DNA of 11,024 nucleotides from positions 1 to 11,024 of the forward strand of contig JBBDRX010000015.1 of assembly GCA_040905245.1 (NCBI GenBank), read 5' to 3'. The notes below the pieces were generated by a model that saw only the letters and a list, made by a program, of their open reading frames with translations, ran no database searches and was not told where the DNA came from. Positions 1 through 8,540 of the stretch are shown one piece after another (the stretch's first letter is position 1; each line of letters begins with the position of its first letter). This stretch comes from JBBDRX01 sp040905245. GTDB taxonomy: Bacteria; Bacteroidota; Rhodothermia; Balneolales; Balneolaceae. Position numbers and translations under genes: made by a program.

Positions 1-3000
1 GAGCGGGATCAGATATTTCTTTTCATCTGTACCGTCTTTACTCTCCACGATTACCTCCTGGGAACCCCGTTTTCTGCCGCCCATTTTGACAACACCGTCG
101 ATCTCGGTAACAGCAGCAGGTTCACTCGGGGAGCGAGCTTCGAAAAGCTCCGTAATACGCGGAAGCCCGGCTGTAATATCCTTCGACTTGGAAGCCGCTC
201 TCGGAATCTTCGCCAGTACCTGACCCGCCTGAACATTCTCCTTGTCGTCCACCACAATATGGGTATCAACGGGCAGGGTGCTCTCCCTGATCCGGTCGCT
301 GTCCCCTTTCACCATAACGGTCGGAATCAGAGAGCGGTCTTTGGAATCAATGATCACTTTTTCGCGGTGACCCGTCTGCGTATCGGTATCCTCTGTATAG
401 GTGATCTCGGGAATGATATCCTTGTATTCAATGACACCATCAATTTCACTAAAGATCAGCGCATTGTAGGGATCCCACTTGCACAGTGGCACGCCTTTAG
501 GTACTTTTTCACCCTCTTCGACCAGCATCTCGGAACCGTAAGGTACATTATATGTAGAGAGTACTTTACCGTCATCATCGATCAGCTTGATCTCCCCGGC
601 GCGGCTCAGGACAACATTGTGAGACTCTTCACCATCGTCATATTCGACAACACGTACGTTATCAAGTTCCACTTTTCCGTCAAACTTGGCCTTGTGCTGG
701 GAATCTGCCTCAAGACGAGATGCAGTCCCTCCCACATGGAAGGTCCTCAATGTCAGCTGGGTACCGGGCTCACCAATAGACTGGGCGGCGATAACACCTA
801 CAGCCTCTCCAACCTGAACCATTGTGTTTCTGGCCAGATCCCGGCCATAGCACTTGGCACATACTCCACGTTCTGTTTCACATGTGAGTACAGAGCGGAT
901 TTCTACATCTTCAATGGATGTTTCAGCAATCTTCTGGGCAACGATCTCGTCAATCAGCTGATTTGATTCGCAAATCAGTTCATCAGAGATGGGATCATGG
1001 ATTTCATGCATGGATACACGTCCCAGGATACGATCTTCAAGACCTTCGATAATATCTTCATTATCCTTCAGAGCCTGCATCTTGATACCCCGAAGTGTAC
1101 CGCAATCCTGCTCGTTGATAATAATATCCTGAGAGACATCAACAAGCCGTCTTGTCAGATATCCGGCATCTGCCGTCTTCAGGGCAGTATCCGCCAAGCC
1201 TTTCCGTGCACCGTGAGTAGAAATGAAATACTCAAGTACAGTCAGCCCTTCACGGAAACTGGAGAGGATCGGATTCTCGATCACCTCGTTACCCTGCTGA
1301 AGTGAACTTTTTTGCGGCTTGGCCATCAGCCCCCGCATGCCACCCAGCTGACGGATCTGTTCTTTCGAACCACGGGCACCGGAATCTGCCATCATGAATA
1401 CGGGATTGAATCCGTCCCGGTCATCAGCAAGACTCTGGAACAGTGTTTCAGAAACACGGTTCGTCGTACTCGTCCATTTGTCAATCACCTGGTTATAGCG
1501 CTCGTTATCCGTAATGAATCCCATTTCATAGCGATCCTGAATCTCGGACACTTCACTTTGCGCTTTCTCGATCAACTGGCGTTTTGCATCCGGTATAATG
1601 ATATCCTCCAGGCTGAACGACAAACCACCCGTCGTAGCTTGCTCAAAACCGGCTGTTTTCATTTTATCAAGGAAACGAGCGGTTTTGGCAGTACCTACTG
1701 CAGCATGAATGGTTCCGATAAGAATTCGAAGTTCCTTTTTGCCAAGTGTCTTGTTGACAAAAGGAACCCCTTCCGGAACAATTTCATTGAAGATGACCCG
1801 GCCTGTTGTACTTTTAATGATTTCATATTCGGTTTCGCCATCATCCTTGACAACGGGAATACGGACATTGATTTTCGCGTGGGTCTCCAGCTTGTTCTGG
1901 TCAAAAGCGATCAGCACCTCATCTGTGGAGGCAAAGGTTTTTCCTTCACCCTTTTTGCCGCTGCCCATTTTGGTCAGATAATAGACACCCAGAACCATAT
2001 CCTGTGAAGGTACCGCTATCGGACCTCCGTTTGCAGGACTGAGGATATTGTGGGAACCCAGCATCAGTACGGATGCCTCCAGTACTGCATCATGACTCAG
2101 GGGGAGATGGACTGCCATCTGGTCCCCGTCAAAATCGGCGTTGAATGCAGTACAGGAAAGCGGGTGAAGCCTGATAGCCTTGTCTTCAATCAGAACCGGC
2201 TGATAGGCCTGTATCCCGAGCCTGTGAAGCGTCGGAGCACGGTTGAGAAGCACTGGATGGCCGTCAATCACATTTTCAAGTACTTCCCAGACAACCTGGT
2301 CGCGGCGATCTACCACTTTCTTTGCACTCTTGACGGTCTTCACATACCCCCGCTCAATCAGACGCCGGATCACAAACGGCTTATACAACTCAATCGCCAT
2401 CTCCTTGGGAAGTCCGCATTCATGCATTTTCTGCTCAGGACCGACAACAATCACTGACCGTCCTGAATAGTCTACCCGCTTTCCAAGCAGGTTCTGGCGA
2501 AATCGTCCGCTCTTCCCTTTCAGCATATCGCTCAGGGACTTCAGGGGCCTGTTATTATTTCTTACTGCATTGGATTTTCTTGAATTGTCATACAGGGAAT
2601 CAACTGCTTCCTGAAGCATTCGCTTTTCATTACGCAGGATCACATCCGGCGCCTTGATATCAATCAAACGCTTCAGCCGGTTGTTGCGGATAATCACACG
2701 GCGGTAAAGATCATTCAGATCAGACGTCGCAAACCGGCCGCCTTCCAGTGGAACCAGAGGTCGGAGTTCAGGTGGGATAACGGGTATCACACGCTGGATC
2801 ATCCATTCAGGACGATTCTCGGTGTGCTGATTTGCAGCTCTGAATGACTCAATCACCTGCAGCCGCTTCAGCTTCTTCTTTTTCCGCATCTGGGAAGTCT
2901 CATTGCGCACTTCATCCCGAAGCCTGTAAGCAGTCTCCGGCAGATCCATGTTCATCAGAAGACCTTCGATTGCGTCAGCACCCTCTTTTACGATGAATTT

Positions 3001-3552
3001 ATCTTCATCATCGTCATCCAATTCAAAATTGTCTTCAGGAAGCTGATCGAAAATATCAAACTTCTCCTCTTCACTGATCAGATCTCCCTTTTTATAGCCG
3101 AGATCTTTGGCAAGACCCGGATTGACAACCACAAAAGTCTCGTAGTAGACAATCCTCTCGAGGTTTTTAGAAGAAAGACCCAACAGATAGGCAATCTTGT
3201 TCGGCAATGATTTGAAATACCATATGTGGACAACCGGTACAGTTAACGTCAGATGGCCCATCCGCTCCCGTCTGACAGCTTTTCGTGTTACTTCTACACC
3301 ACACCGGTCACAAATGATCCCCTTGTAGCGGATTCGTTTGTATTTGCCACAGTGACATTCATAATCCTTGACAGGACCGAATATTTTTTCACAAAATAAC
3401 CCATCCATTTCCGGTTTGAACGTCCGGTAGTTGATAGTTTCCGGCGTCAACACCTCTCCGTGAGAACGTGATAAAATCGTTTCTGCTGAAGCCAGAGAGA
3501 CTCCAATATTGTTGAAATCCTTCGTAACGGTTAATGTTTTGGTAGTCGGCAA
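1..3552 (-). CDS. rpoC: RNA polymerase beta' subunit, 3' end cut by window edge
   Basis: This encodes the beta' subunit of DNA-directed RNA polymerase, which carries the catalytic Mg2+ site. The frame is open for 1184 codons to the window edge; family members of this type are about 1420-1430 aa, so roughly 240 C-terminal residues are missing. The TTG start at 3552 is chosen because GGAGGTAA (3557-3564) lies 7 nt upstream and the N-terminus (LPTTKTLTVTKDF) aligns with family N-termini; the first in-frame ATG is codon 49, inside conserved sequence. Visible motifs are zinc site 1 (C66, C68, C81, C84), the active-site N-A-D-F-D-G-D-Q with D473/D475/D477, the bridge-helix/trigger-loop region after M720 (M-A-D-S-G-A-R-G), and zinc site 2 (C817, C891, C898, C901). 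The large E. coli trigger-loop insertion is absent, and a short insert follows M-A-K-P, as in Bacteroidota-type enzymes. It lies 35 bp after rpoB and is surely co-transcribed with it. Confidence 0.98.
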   Translation of the reverse strand, partial: MPTTKTLTVTKDFNNIGVSLASAETILSRSHGEVLTPETINYRTFKPEMDGLFCEKIFGPVKDYECHCGKYKRIRYKGIICDRCGVEVTRKAVRRERMGHLTLTVPVVHIWYFKSLPNKIAYLLGLSSKNLERIVYYETFVVVNPGLAKDLGYKKGDLISEEEKFDIFDQLPEDNFELDDDDEDKFIVKEGADAIEGLLMNMDLPETAYRLRDEVRNETSQMRKKKKLKRLQVIESFRAANQHTENRPEWMIQRVIPVIPPELRPLVPLEGGRFATSDLNDLYRRVIIRNNRLKRLIDIKAPDVILRNEKRMLQEAVDSLYDNSRKSNAVRNNNRPLKSLSDMLKGKSGRFRQNLLGKRVDYSGRSVIVVGPEQKMHECGLPKEMAIELYKPFVIRRLIERGYVKTVKSAKKVVDRRDQVVWEVLENVIDGHPVLLNRAPTLHRLGIQAYQPVLIEDKAIRLHPLSCTAFNADFDGDQMAVHLPLSHDAVLEASVLMLGSHNILSPANGGPIAVPSQDMVLGVYYLTKMGSGKKGEGKTFASTDEVLIAFDQNKLETHAKINVRIPVVKDDGETEYEIIKSTTGRVIFNEIVPEGVPFVNKTLGKKELRILIGTIHAAVGTAKTARFLDKMKTAGFEQATTGGLSFSLEDIIIPDAKRQLIEKAQSEVSEIQDRYEMGFITDNERYNQVIDKWTSTTNRVSETLFQSLADDRDGFNPVFMMADSGARGSKEQIRQLGGMRGLMAKPQKSSLQQGNEVIENPILSSFREGLTVLEYFISTHGARKGLADTALKTADAGYLTRRLVDVSQDIIINEQDCGTLRGIKMQALKDNEDIIEGLEDRILGRVSMHEIHDPISDELICESNQLIDEIVAQKIAETSIEDVEIRSVLTCETERGVCAKCYGRDLARNTMVQVGEAVGVIAAQSIGEPGTQLTLRTFHVGGTASRLEADSQHKAKFDGKVELDNVRVVEYDDGEESHNVVLSRAGEIKLIDDDGKVLSTYNVPYGSEMLVEEGEKVPKGVPLCKWDPYNALIFSEIDGVIEYKDIIPEITYTEDTDTQTGHREKVIIDSKDRSLIPTVMVKGDSDRIRESTLPVDTHIVVDDKENVQAGQVLAKIPRAASKSKDITAGLPRITELFEARSPSEPAAVTEIDGVVKMGGRKRGSQEVIVESKDGTDEKKYLIPL

Positions 3553-3556
3553 GGAA

Positions 3557-3564
3557 TTACCTCC
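3557..3564 (-). promoter_or_regulatory. Shine-Dalgarno fixing the TTG start of rpoC
   Basis: GGAGGTAA on the minus strand is a near-perfect anti-16S match. Its GGAGG core ends 7 nt before TTG at 3552. No ATG occurs between it and codon 49 of rpoC, so it decides the start. Confidence 0.85.
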
Positions 3565-3587
3565 GATTGATCTAAGATTAACTAAAT

Positions 3588-6500
3588 TTAGTCGATATGG
3601 ATTTCGAGACCGAGACCCATGAGTTCTCGCAGCAATACTTTGAATGATTCGGGAACATCTCCTTCCGGCAGATTTTCACCTTTCACGATTGCCTCGTATA
3701 CTTTTGAGCGGCCTTTTACATCATCACTCTTCACAGTAAGCATCTCCTTCAATATACTGGATGCACCATAGGCATACAGAGCCCACACTTCCATTTCACC
3801 CAGTCGCTGACCACCGAATTGCGCTTTACCACCTAATGGCTGCTGCGTAATCAGTGAATAAGGGCCAATGGATCTTGCATGCATTTTATCTTCAATCAGG
3901 TGATTGAGTTTCAGCATGTAGATATAGCCTACTGTTGTCTTCTGATCGAGCTTTATTCCGGTTTTTCCGTCATAAAGCATCACCCGGCCATCTTTAGGCA
4001 GTCCTGCACTTTCAAGCTGTTCCTGGACTTGTGCATACGTTGCACCATCAAAAATCGGTGATGCAAACTTCACTCCCAGTTTTTTGGCTGCCCAGCCAAG
4101 GATCGTTTCATAAATCTGACCCAGGTTCATTCTTGAAGGGACACCCAGTGGATTCAACAGAATATCAACCGGTGTTCCATCTTCCATATAGGGCATATCT
4201 TCTGCCGGAACCACTTTGGCGATGACACCCTTGTTACCGTGCCGGCCGGCCATTTTGTCTCCAACCTGAAGCTTCCGCTTCTTGGCAACATAGACTTTTG
4301 CCTTCTGAATGATACCAGGTGGCAATTCATCCCCTACCTGAATCTGGTATTTGCGGCGTTTCGCTTCAGAATCAATCCGGCGGCGCTCTTCCCTGTAATT
4401 CTTGAAAAGCAGCTTGACATGATCGACAAGTTTCTCATCCGTAGCCCAGTCTATATTTTCATTGATATGAATGGGATCGAGCTGTTCAAATACTGATTTT
4501 TTGTATTTTTCACCTTTCGGAATCAACTCATGACCACTGAAATCATCCACGCCCGGCGATGTTTTATCCCTCAGAAGAGAATACATCTTATCTGCCCACT
4601 GGCTGTTGAGATCTGAGAGCAGAGTGGCATAACGCTCATTCTCCTGCTCAACCATTTTTTTCTCCTCTTTCCGTGAGATCTGCTCATCCCGCTTACGGCT
4701 AAAGAGCTTGGTATTGATCACAGTTCCGGAAACACCCGGTGGGGTTTTCATGGATGCGTCTTTAACATCACCAGCCTTGTCACCGAAAATCGCCCGAAGC
4801 AGTTTCTCTTCAGGAGTCGGGTCGGTTTCTCCTTTTGGCGTAATTTTACCTACCAGGATATCACCATGATCCACTTTGGCTCCCATCCGGATAATCCCCT
4901 GTTCATCAAGATTTCTGGTTGCCTCTTCACTTACATTCGGTATTTCCCGGGTGAGCTCCTCTTCACCGCGCTTGGTGTCCCGGACCTGCTGTTCGAACTC
5001 CTGAATGTGAATGGACGTGTAGATATCGTCCTGGACAACCCGTTCACTTACGACAATAGCATCTTCAAAGTTGTAACCGCGCCAGGGCATAAAGGCAACA
5101 AGCAGGTTTCTGCCCAGAGCAAGTTCACCCTGATCTGTGGAACAGCCGTCAGCGAGTGTATCACCTTTTTTCACCTTGTCACCCACATTTACAACAGGAC
5201 GCTGATTGACAGTCGTATCCTGATTGCTCCGTTCAAACTTCTGCAGAGTGTAACTTTTTATACCACCGTCGAAGTAACAATTCTCTGCAATCTCGTCCCT
5301 CTTGTATTTCACACGGATCTCAGTACCGCTTACATAGACGATTTCACCATCATCCTCGGCTGTGATAATTGCACGGGAGTCTTTTGCCGCCCTGTGCTCA
5401 AGGCCCGTACCAACAACCGGAGATTCCGGCCGCAAAAGAGGCACTGCCTGTCTCTGCATGTTGGACCCCATCAGGGCACGGTTCGCATCATCATGCTCAA
5501 TAAATGGAATCAGGGCCGCTGCCAGAGAAGTAATCTGGTTTGTAGAGACATCCATGTATTCTACTTCATCGGGTTTCGCAAGACCGACATTACTGTCCCG
5601 GAAACGAGAGAAAATAGCGTCATTCAAAAATGTGGATTCAGGAGACAGCGGAGCATTTGCCTGCGCAATGACTGTCTCGTCCTCCTGCTCTGCCGCAAGA
5701 TATTCAATGTTTTTTGATACCACTCCATCCTTGACCTGCCGGTAGGGAGTTTCAATAAACCCGAAATCATTGACTTTGGCATGCACACACAGTGATGATA
5801 TCAAACCGATATTCGGTCCTTCCGGTGTCTCAATAGGACACAGGCGGCCATAGTGGGTATAGTGAACATCACGCACTTCAAAGCCGGCACGTTCGCGTGT
5901 CAGTCCGCCGGGACCCAGGGCCGACATTCTTCTTTTGTGTGTCAGCTCAGCAATCGGATTCGTCTGATCCATGAACTGGGAAAGCTGGTTGGTGCCAAAG
6001 AAGGTATTGATGACACTTGAAATGGTTCTGGCATTAACCAGATCCTGAGGCGTCAGCTGTTCTGCATCACGTGAATTCATCCGTTCCCGAATGGTTCTGC
6101 TCATCCGGGCCAGACCAATTGCGAACTGCTGTCCAAGCTGCTCGCCGACTGTCCGTACACGCCGGTTGCTCAGATGGTCGATATCATCTACCTGAGACTT
6201 CATCTCTTTAAGGCGAATAACCTCTTTGACAATAGAGACAATATCCTCTTTCGTCAGATATCGTGTATCCAGCTCTACATCAAGTTTCAGCCTTTTATTC
6301 AGGCGATAGCGGCCAACTTCACCAAGATCATATTTCTTGTCACTGAAAAAGAGTCTTTCAAGAACAGAGCGGGCCGTTTCAGGATCCGGCATCTCGCCCG
6401 TCCGGATCTGCTGGTAAATTTCACCCAGAGCTGTAATATCATCATGGGTAGAGTCTTTTCGAAGAGTATTCATCATAACAGATCTCTCGGACTCTTCTGT

Positions 6501-7415
6501 TGAGATCTTCTGAAGAAGAACGGTTTTTAACCCGGCATCTTTCAACAGGCCGTAATCATCCTCCGTCAGCTCATGATCCCGCTCAAGAATAACATTTCTG
6601 TTCAGGGCTTCTGTTACTTCGCCCGTCTCCTCATTCACAACCTCTTCTGTCTCCTCGACAACAATATCTGTAGCCAGCCTTCTGCCGACCAGTTTGTCAT
6701 TATATGCCTTCTTGCTTCCGAATTTGACATCTTCGGACAGTTCAAAAAGGTTCAGGATATCGAGGTCCGTACTGAAGCCGAGTGCTCGCAGCAACGTGGT
6801 GGCGGGAACTTTTTTCTTTCGGTCAATATAAGCCCAGAGGACATCCCGTATATCCGTTGTAAATTCAATCCAGGATCCTTTAAACGGAATAACACGGGCA
6901 GAATAGAGTTGTGTTCCGTTCGGATGGACGGACTGGCCAAAGAAGACACCGGGTGAACGGTGCAGCTGACTGACGATCACGCGCTCGGCACCATTGATGA
7001 CAAATGTACCTCTTTCGGTCATCCATGGCAGGTCACCGAGAAATACCTCTTGCTCAATCGTCTCTGAAGCTTCATCACTTTCATCAACCGTTGACAACCT
7101 CAGTTTGGCTTTCAAAGGTACCGCATAGGTGAGTCCGCGTTCCTGGCACTCACTGATATTATATTTGGGAGTATCAACCGCATAGTAGATAAACTCCAGA
7201 ATGTGCGTTTCACGCGAATCTACAATTGGAAAATTATCATTGAAGATTCGCTGAAGCCCTTGATCCTTTCTATCTTTCGGGGCAACATCCAGCTGTGTAA
7301 AATACTCGAAAGAGGCGAGCTGGATATCCAGGAAATCCGGATAGTCTATTACTTGTGTCGTGCGGCCAAATGTTAAACGTTCGGTAAACGGGATTTTCTC
7401 CATAGTATTACTCAA
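3588..7415 (-). CDS. rpoB: RNA polymerase beta subunit
   Basis: This is the complete 1275-aa beta subunit of RNA polymerase, which forms half of the active-site cleft and the rifampicin pocket. The N-terminal protrusion and lobe contain L-H-R-S-P-G-V-F-F. The rifampicin cluster is G-T-N-Q-L-S-Q-F-M-D with Q480, D483, H493, R496 and S498 matching the wild-type E. coli positions Q513, D516, H526, R529 and S531. E. coli S522 is replaced by A489, which I recall as usual in Bacteroidota. The C-terminal half has the catalytic G-D-K-M-A-G-R-H-G-N-K-G with K1054 and K1062, and the end matches the beta C-terminal clamp (L-L-R-E-L-M-G-L-G). The start is TTG at 7415, with AAGGAG 9 nt upstream. An ATG four codons in (7403) lies about 21 nt from that site, too far for normal spacing, and is the only alternative. 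It follows rplL after 152 bp and precedes rpoC by 35 bp. Confidence 0.98.
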   Translation of the reverse strand: MSNTMEKIPFTERLTFGRTTQVIDYPDFLDIQLASFEYFTQLDVAPKDRKDQGLQRIFNDNFPIVDSRETHILEFIYYAVDTPKYNISECQERGLTYAVPLKAKLRLSTVDESDEASETIEQEVFLGDLPWMTERGTFVINGAERVIVSQLHRSPGVFFGQSVHPNGTQLYSARVIPFKGSWIEFTTDIRDVLWAYIDRKKKVPATTLLRALGFSTDLDILNLFELSEDVKFGSKKAYNDKLVGRRLATDIVVEETEEVVNEETGEVTEALNRNVILERDHELTEDDYGLLKDAGLKTVLLQKISTEESERSVMMNTLRKDSTHDDITALGEIYQQIRTGEMPDPETARSVLERLFFSDKKYDLGEVGRYRLNKRLKLDVELDTRYLTKEDIVSIVKEVIRLKEMKSQVDDIDHLSNRRVRTVGEQLGQQFAIGLARMSRTIRERMNSRDAEQLTPQDLVNARTISSVINTFFGTNQLSQFMDQTNPIAELTHKRRMSALGPGGLTRERAGFEVRDVHYTHYGRLCPIETPEGPNIGLISSLCVHAKVNDFGFIETPYRQVKDGVVSKNIEYLAAEQEDETVIAQANAPLSPESTFLNDAIFSRFRDSNVGLAKPDEVEYMDVSTNQITSLAAALIPFIEHDDANRALMGSNMQRQAVPLLRPESPVVGTGLEHRAAKDSRAIITAEDDGEIVYVSGTEIRVKYKRDEIAENCYFDGGIKSYTLQKFERSNQDTTVNQRPVVNVGDKVKKGDTLADGCSTDQGELALGRNLLVAFMPWRGYNFEDAIVVSERVVQDDIYTSIHIQEFEQQVRDTKRGEEELTREIPNVSEEATRNLDEQGIIRMGAKVDHGDILVGKITPKGETDPTPEEKLLRAIFGDKAGDVKDASMKTPPGVSGTVINTKLFSRKRDEQISRKEEKKMVEQENERYATLLSDLNSQWADKMYSLLRDKTSPGVDDFSGHELIPKGEKYKKSVFEQLDPIHINENIDWATDEKLVDHVKLLFKNYREERRRIDSEAKRRKYQIQVGDELPPGIIQKAKVYVAKKRKLQVGDKMAGRHGNKGVIAKVVPAEDMPYMEDGTPVDILLNPLGVPSRMNLGQIYETILGWAAKKLGVKFASPIFDGATYAQVQEQLESAGLPKDGRVMLYDGKTGIKLDQKTTVGYIYMLKLNHLIEDKMHARSIGPYSLITQQPLGGKAQFGGQRLGEMEVWALYAYGASSILKEMLTVKSDDVKGRSKVYEAIVKGENLPEGDVPESFKVLLRELMGLGLEIHID

Positions 7416-7424
7416 AAGGATTTT

Positions 7425-7430
7425 CTCCTT
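7425..7430 (-). promoter_or_regulatory. Shine-Dalgarno selecting the TTG start of rpoB
   Basis: AAGGAG on the minus strand stands 9 nt before TTG at 7415 and about 21 nt before the ATG at 7403. The spacing favours TTG, which adds four residues (M-S-N-T) to the protein. Confidence 0.7.
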
Positions 7431-7490
7431 TGGTTAAAAATAAGGACATGTTACATTGAGTCGTAGTATGACTTCTTCATCAGGCAGACC

Positions 7491-7519
7491 TTAATATCAG
7501 ATAAGACGCCAATAGCCAA
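7491..7519 (-). promoter_or_regulatory. Candidate internal promoter before rpoB (weak)
   Basis: On the minus strand, TTGGCT (7514-7519) and TATTAA (7491-7496) are separated by 17 nt, each matching the sigma-70 consensus at 4 of 6 positions. The -35-like hexamer lies inside the 3' arm of the rplL-rpoB hairpin. This could give rpoBC an expression level separate from the ribosomal genes, but a match this weak is common by chance. Confidence 0.15.
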
Positions 7520-7541
7520 TACCGAAAAACGATATTGGCTA
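7513..7541 (-). promoter_or_regulatory. 12-bp hairpin between rplL and rpoB (attenuator or RNA processing site)
   Basis: The transcript reads a 12-nt arm (TAGCCAATATCG), a TTTTT loop, then a 12-nt arm (CGGTATTGGCTA). All 12 positions pair, one as U.G. It starts 26 nt after the rplL stop. No U-run follows the 3' arm (next bases TTGGCGTC), so it does not look like a classical intrinsic terminator. In E. coli the same spacer holds a partial attenuator and an RNase III cleavage site, so the position suggests uncoupling of ribosomal protein and RNA polymerase expression. The hairpin is seen directly; its role is inferred. Confidence 0.65.
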
Positions 7542-7567
7542 AGGCAAATTGTGTGAAACCAAGAATT

Positions 7568-7948
7568 TTACTTGAGTTCTATTTCTGCACCTGCTTCTTC
7601 CAGCTGAGATTTCAATTGCTCAGCTTCTTCCTTGGCAACACCCTCTTTGACTGTATTGGGAGCGCCATCAACAAGTTCCTTGGCTTCTTTCAGGCCAAGT
7701 CCGGTGATTCCGCGCACCTCTTTAATTACTGCAATCTTCTTTGCTCCGGCACTTTTAATGATCACGTCAAACTCTGTTTGTTCTTCAGCACCTGCACCAT
7801 CACCGTCTCCGGCAGCACCACCGGCTACAGCAACTGCTGCAGCAGCTGGTTTGATGTCGTATTCTTCTTCGAGAACCTTTGCAAGTTCATTAGCTTCCTT
7901 GATGGTCAGGTTGACCAGTTGTTCAGCTATTTCTTTAACGTCAGCCAT
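7568..7948 (-). CDS. rplL: 50S ribosomal protein L7/L12
   Basis: This acidic 126-aa stalk protein is present in several copies on L10 and recruits and activates EF-Tu, EF-G and IF2 on the ribosome. The N-terminal dimerisation domain (residues 1-33, with E-I-A-E-Q-L-V-N-L-T) is followed by an Ala/Gly-rich hinge at about 34-54 (P-A-A-A-A-V-A-V-A-G-G-A-A-G). The globular C-terminal domain has the factor-binding region K-K-I-A-V-I-K-E-V-R and G-L-G-L-K-E-A-K-E-L-V-D. Length is normal for the family. The ATG start at 7948 has GGAG about 10 nt upstream. It follows rplJ by 45 bp. L7/L12 is made in excess over L10; the short rplJ-rplL gap with its own ribosome site is consistent with translation-level enhancement. 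Confidence 0.98.
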   Translation of the reverse strand: MADVKEIAEQLVNLTIKEANELAKVLEEEYDIKPAAAAVAVAGGAAGDGDGAGAEEQTEFDVIIKSAGAKKIAVIKEVRGITGLGLKEAKELVDGAPNTVKEGVAKEEAEQLKSQLEEAGAEIELK

Positions 7949-7993
7949 TTGATTATTTCTCCGTTGGTAGAGTTATTAAAATTAAAATCTATG

Positions 7994-8521
7994 TTATTGT
8001 TCTTCGCCTTTCTCGGCAATAGTTTGAACAGCGCCAGCGATTGTACTACCCTGCGACTGCAGACCGTTGACTATGTTGCTGACAGGTGACATGAGCAGAC
8101 CCATAATGTCTCCGATGATCTCATTCTTCGATTTCATCGAAGCAAGAGAGTCGAGTTGAGCCTCGCTGTAATAGTCCCCTTCAACAACTGCAGCCACAAA
8201 CTGAGGTTTTTTATGCTCCGTGATAAATGCCTTCAAAATTTTGGCGGGAGCAGCCAATTCCTCATTGACGAATGCAAAGCCATTCTGTTCATTCAGATGC
8301 GGGTAGAGATCATCAAAACCGCCGACCTCTTCCATTGCCCGTTTAATCAGGGTATTCTTATACACCCTGAAACGAACATCGCCATCTCTGAACTTTGTCC
8401 GAAGATCATTGATTTCTGAAACAGACAAGCCTTTGTAGTTGGTAATATACAAGGCATCTGTGTTGTTCAGGTTTTCAGTAATCTCTTCAACTACTGCCTT
8501 CTTTTCTGCTAATGTGGGCAT
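7994..8521 (-). CDS. rplJ: 50S ribosomal protein L10
   Basis: This 175-aa protein anchors L7/L12 dimers to the L11-binding region of 23S rRNA. The N-terminal RNA-binding domain begins M-P-T-L-A-E-K-K and includes Y-I-T-N-Y-K-G-L-S-V and R-V-Y-K-N-T-L-I-K-R-A, typical of L10. The C-terminal helix (about 135-175), which docks L12, contains M-G-L-L-M-S-P-V-S-N-I-V and ends in a Glu-rich tail. The ATG start at 8521 has AGGAA 8 nt upstream. The gap to rplA is only 19 bp, so the separate structured L10 leader known before rplJ in many bacteria has no room here unless it overlaps the end of rplA. Confidence 0.97.
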   Translation of the reverse strand: MPTLAEKKAVVEEITENLNNTDALYITNYKGLSVSEINDLRTKFRDGDVRFRVYKNTLIKRAMEEVGGFDDLYPHLNEQNGFAFVNEELAAPAKILKAFITEHKKPQFVAAVVEGDYYSEAQLDSLASMKSKNEIIGDIMGLLMSPVSNIVNGLQSQGSTIAGAVQTIAEKGEEQ

Positions 8522-8540
8522 CGTCGGTTCCTGTTACGTT

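Noticed and set aside
259..966. 235-codon plus-strand open frame, with further long plus-strand frames at 1312-2007 and 2050-2457
   Set aside because: They lie antisense to rpoC, whose frame is continuous with conserved motifs throughout. The translations resemble no protein family and are shadows caused by codon bias.
4866..5717. 283-codon plus-strand open frame inside rpoB
   Set aside because: It is antisense to conserved rpoB sequence, is not family-like, and has no ribosome site or independent context.
7535..8089. 184-codon plus-strand frame across rplL and the end of rplJ, and another at 7632-7952
   Set aside because: Both are antisense to bona fide ribosomal protein genes. The low-complexity Ser/Ala/Pro composition mirrors the L12 hinge.
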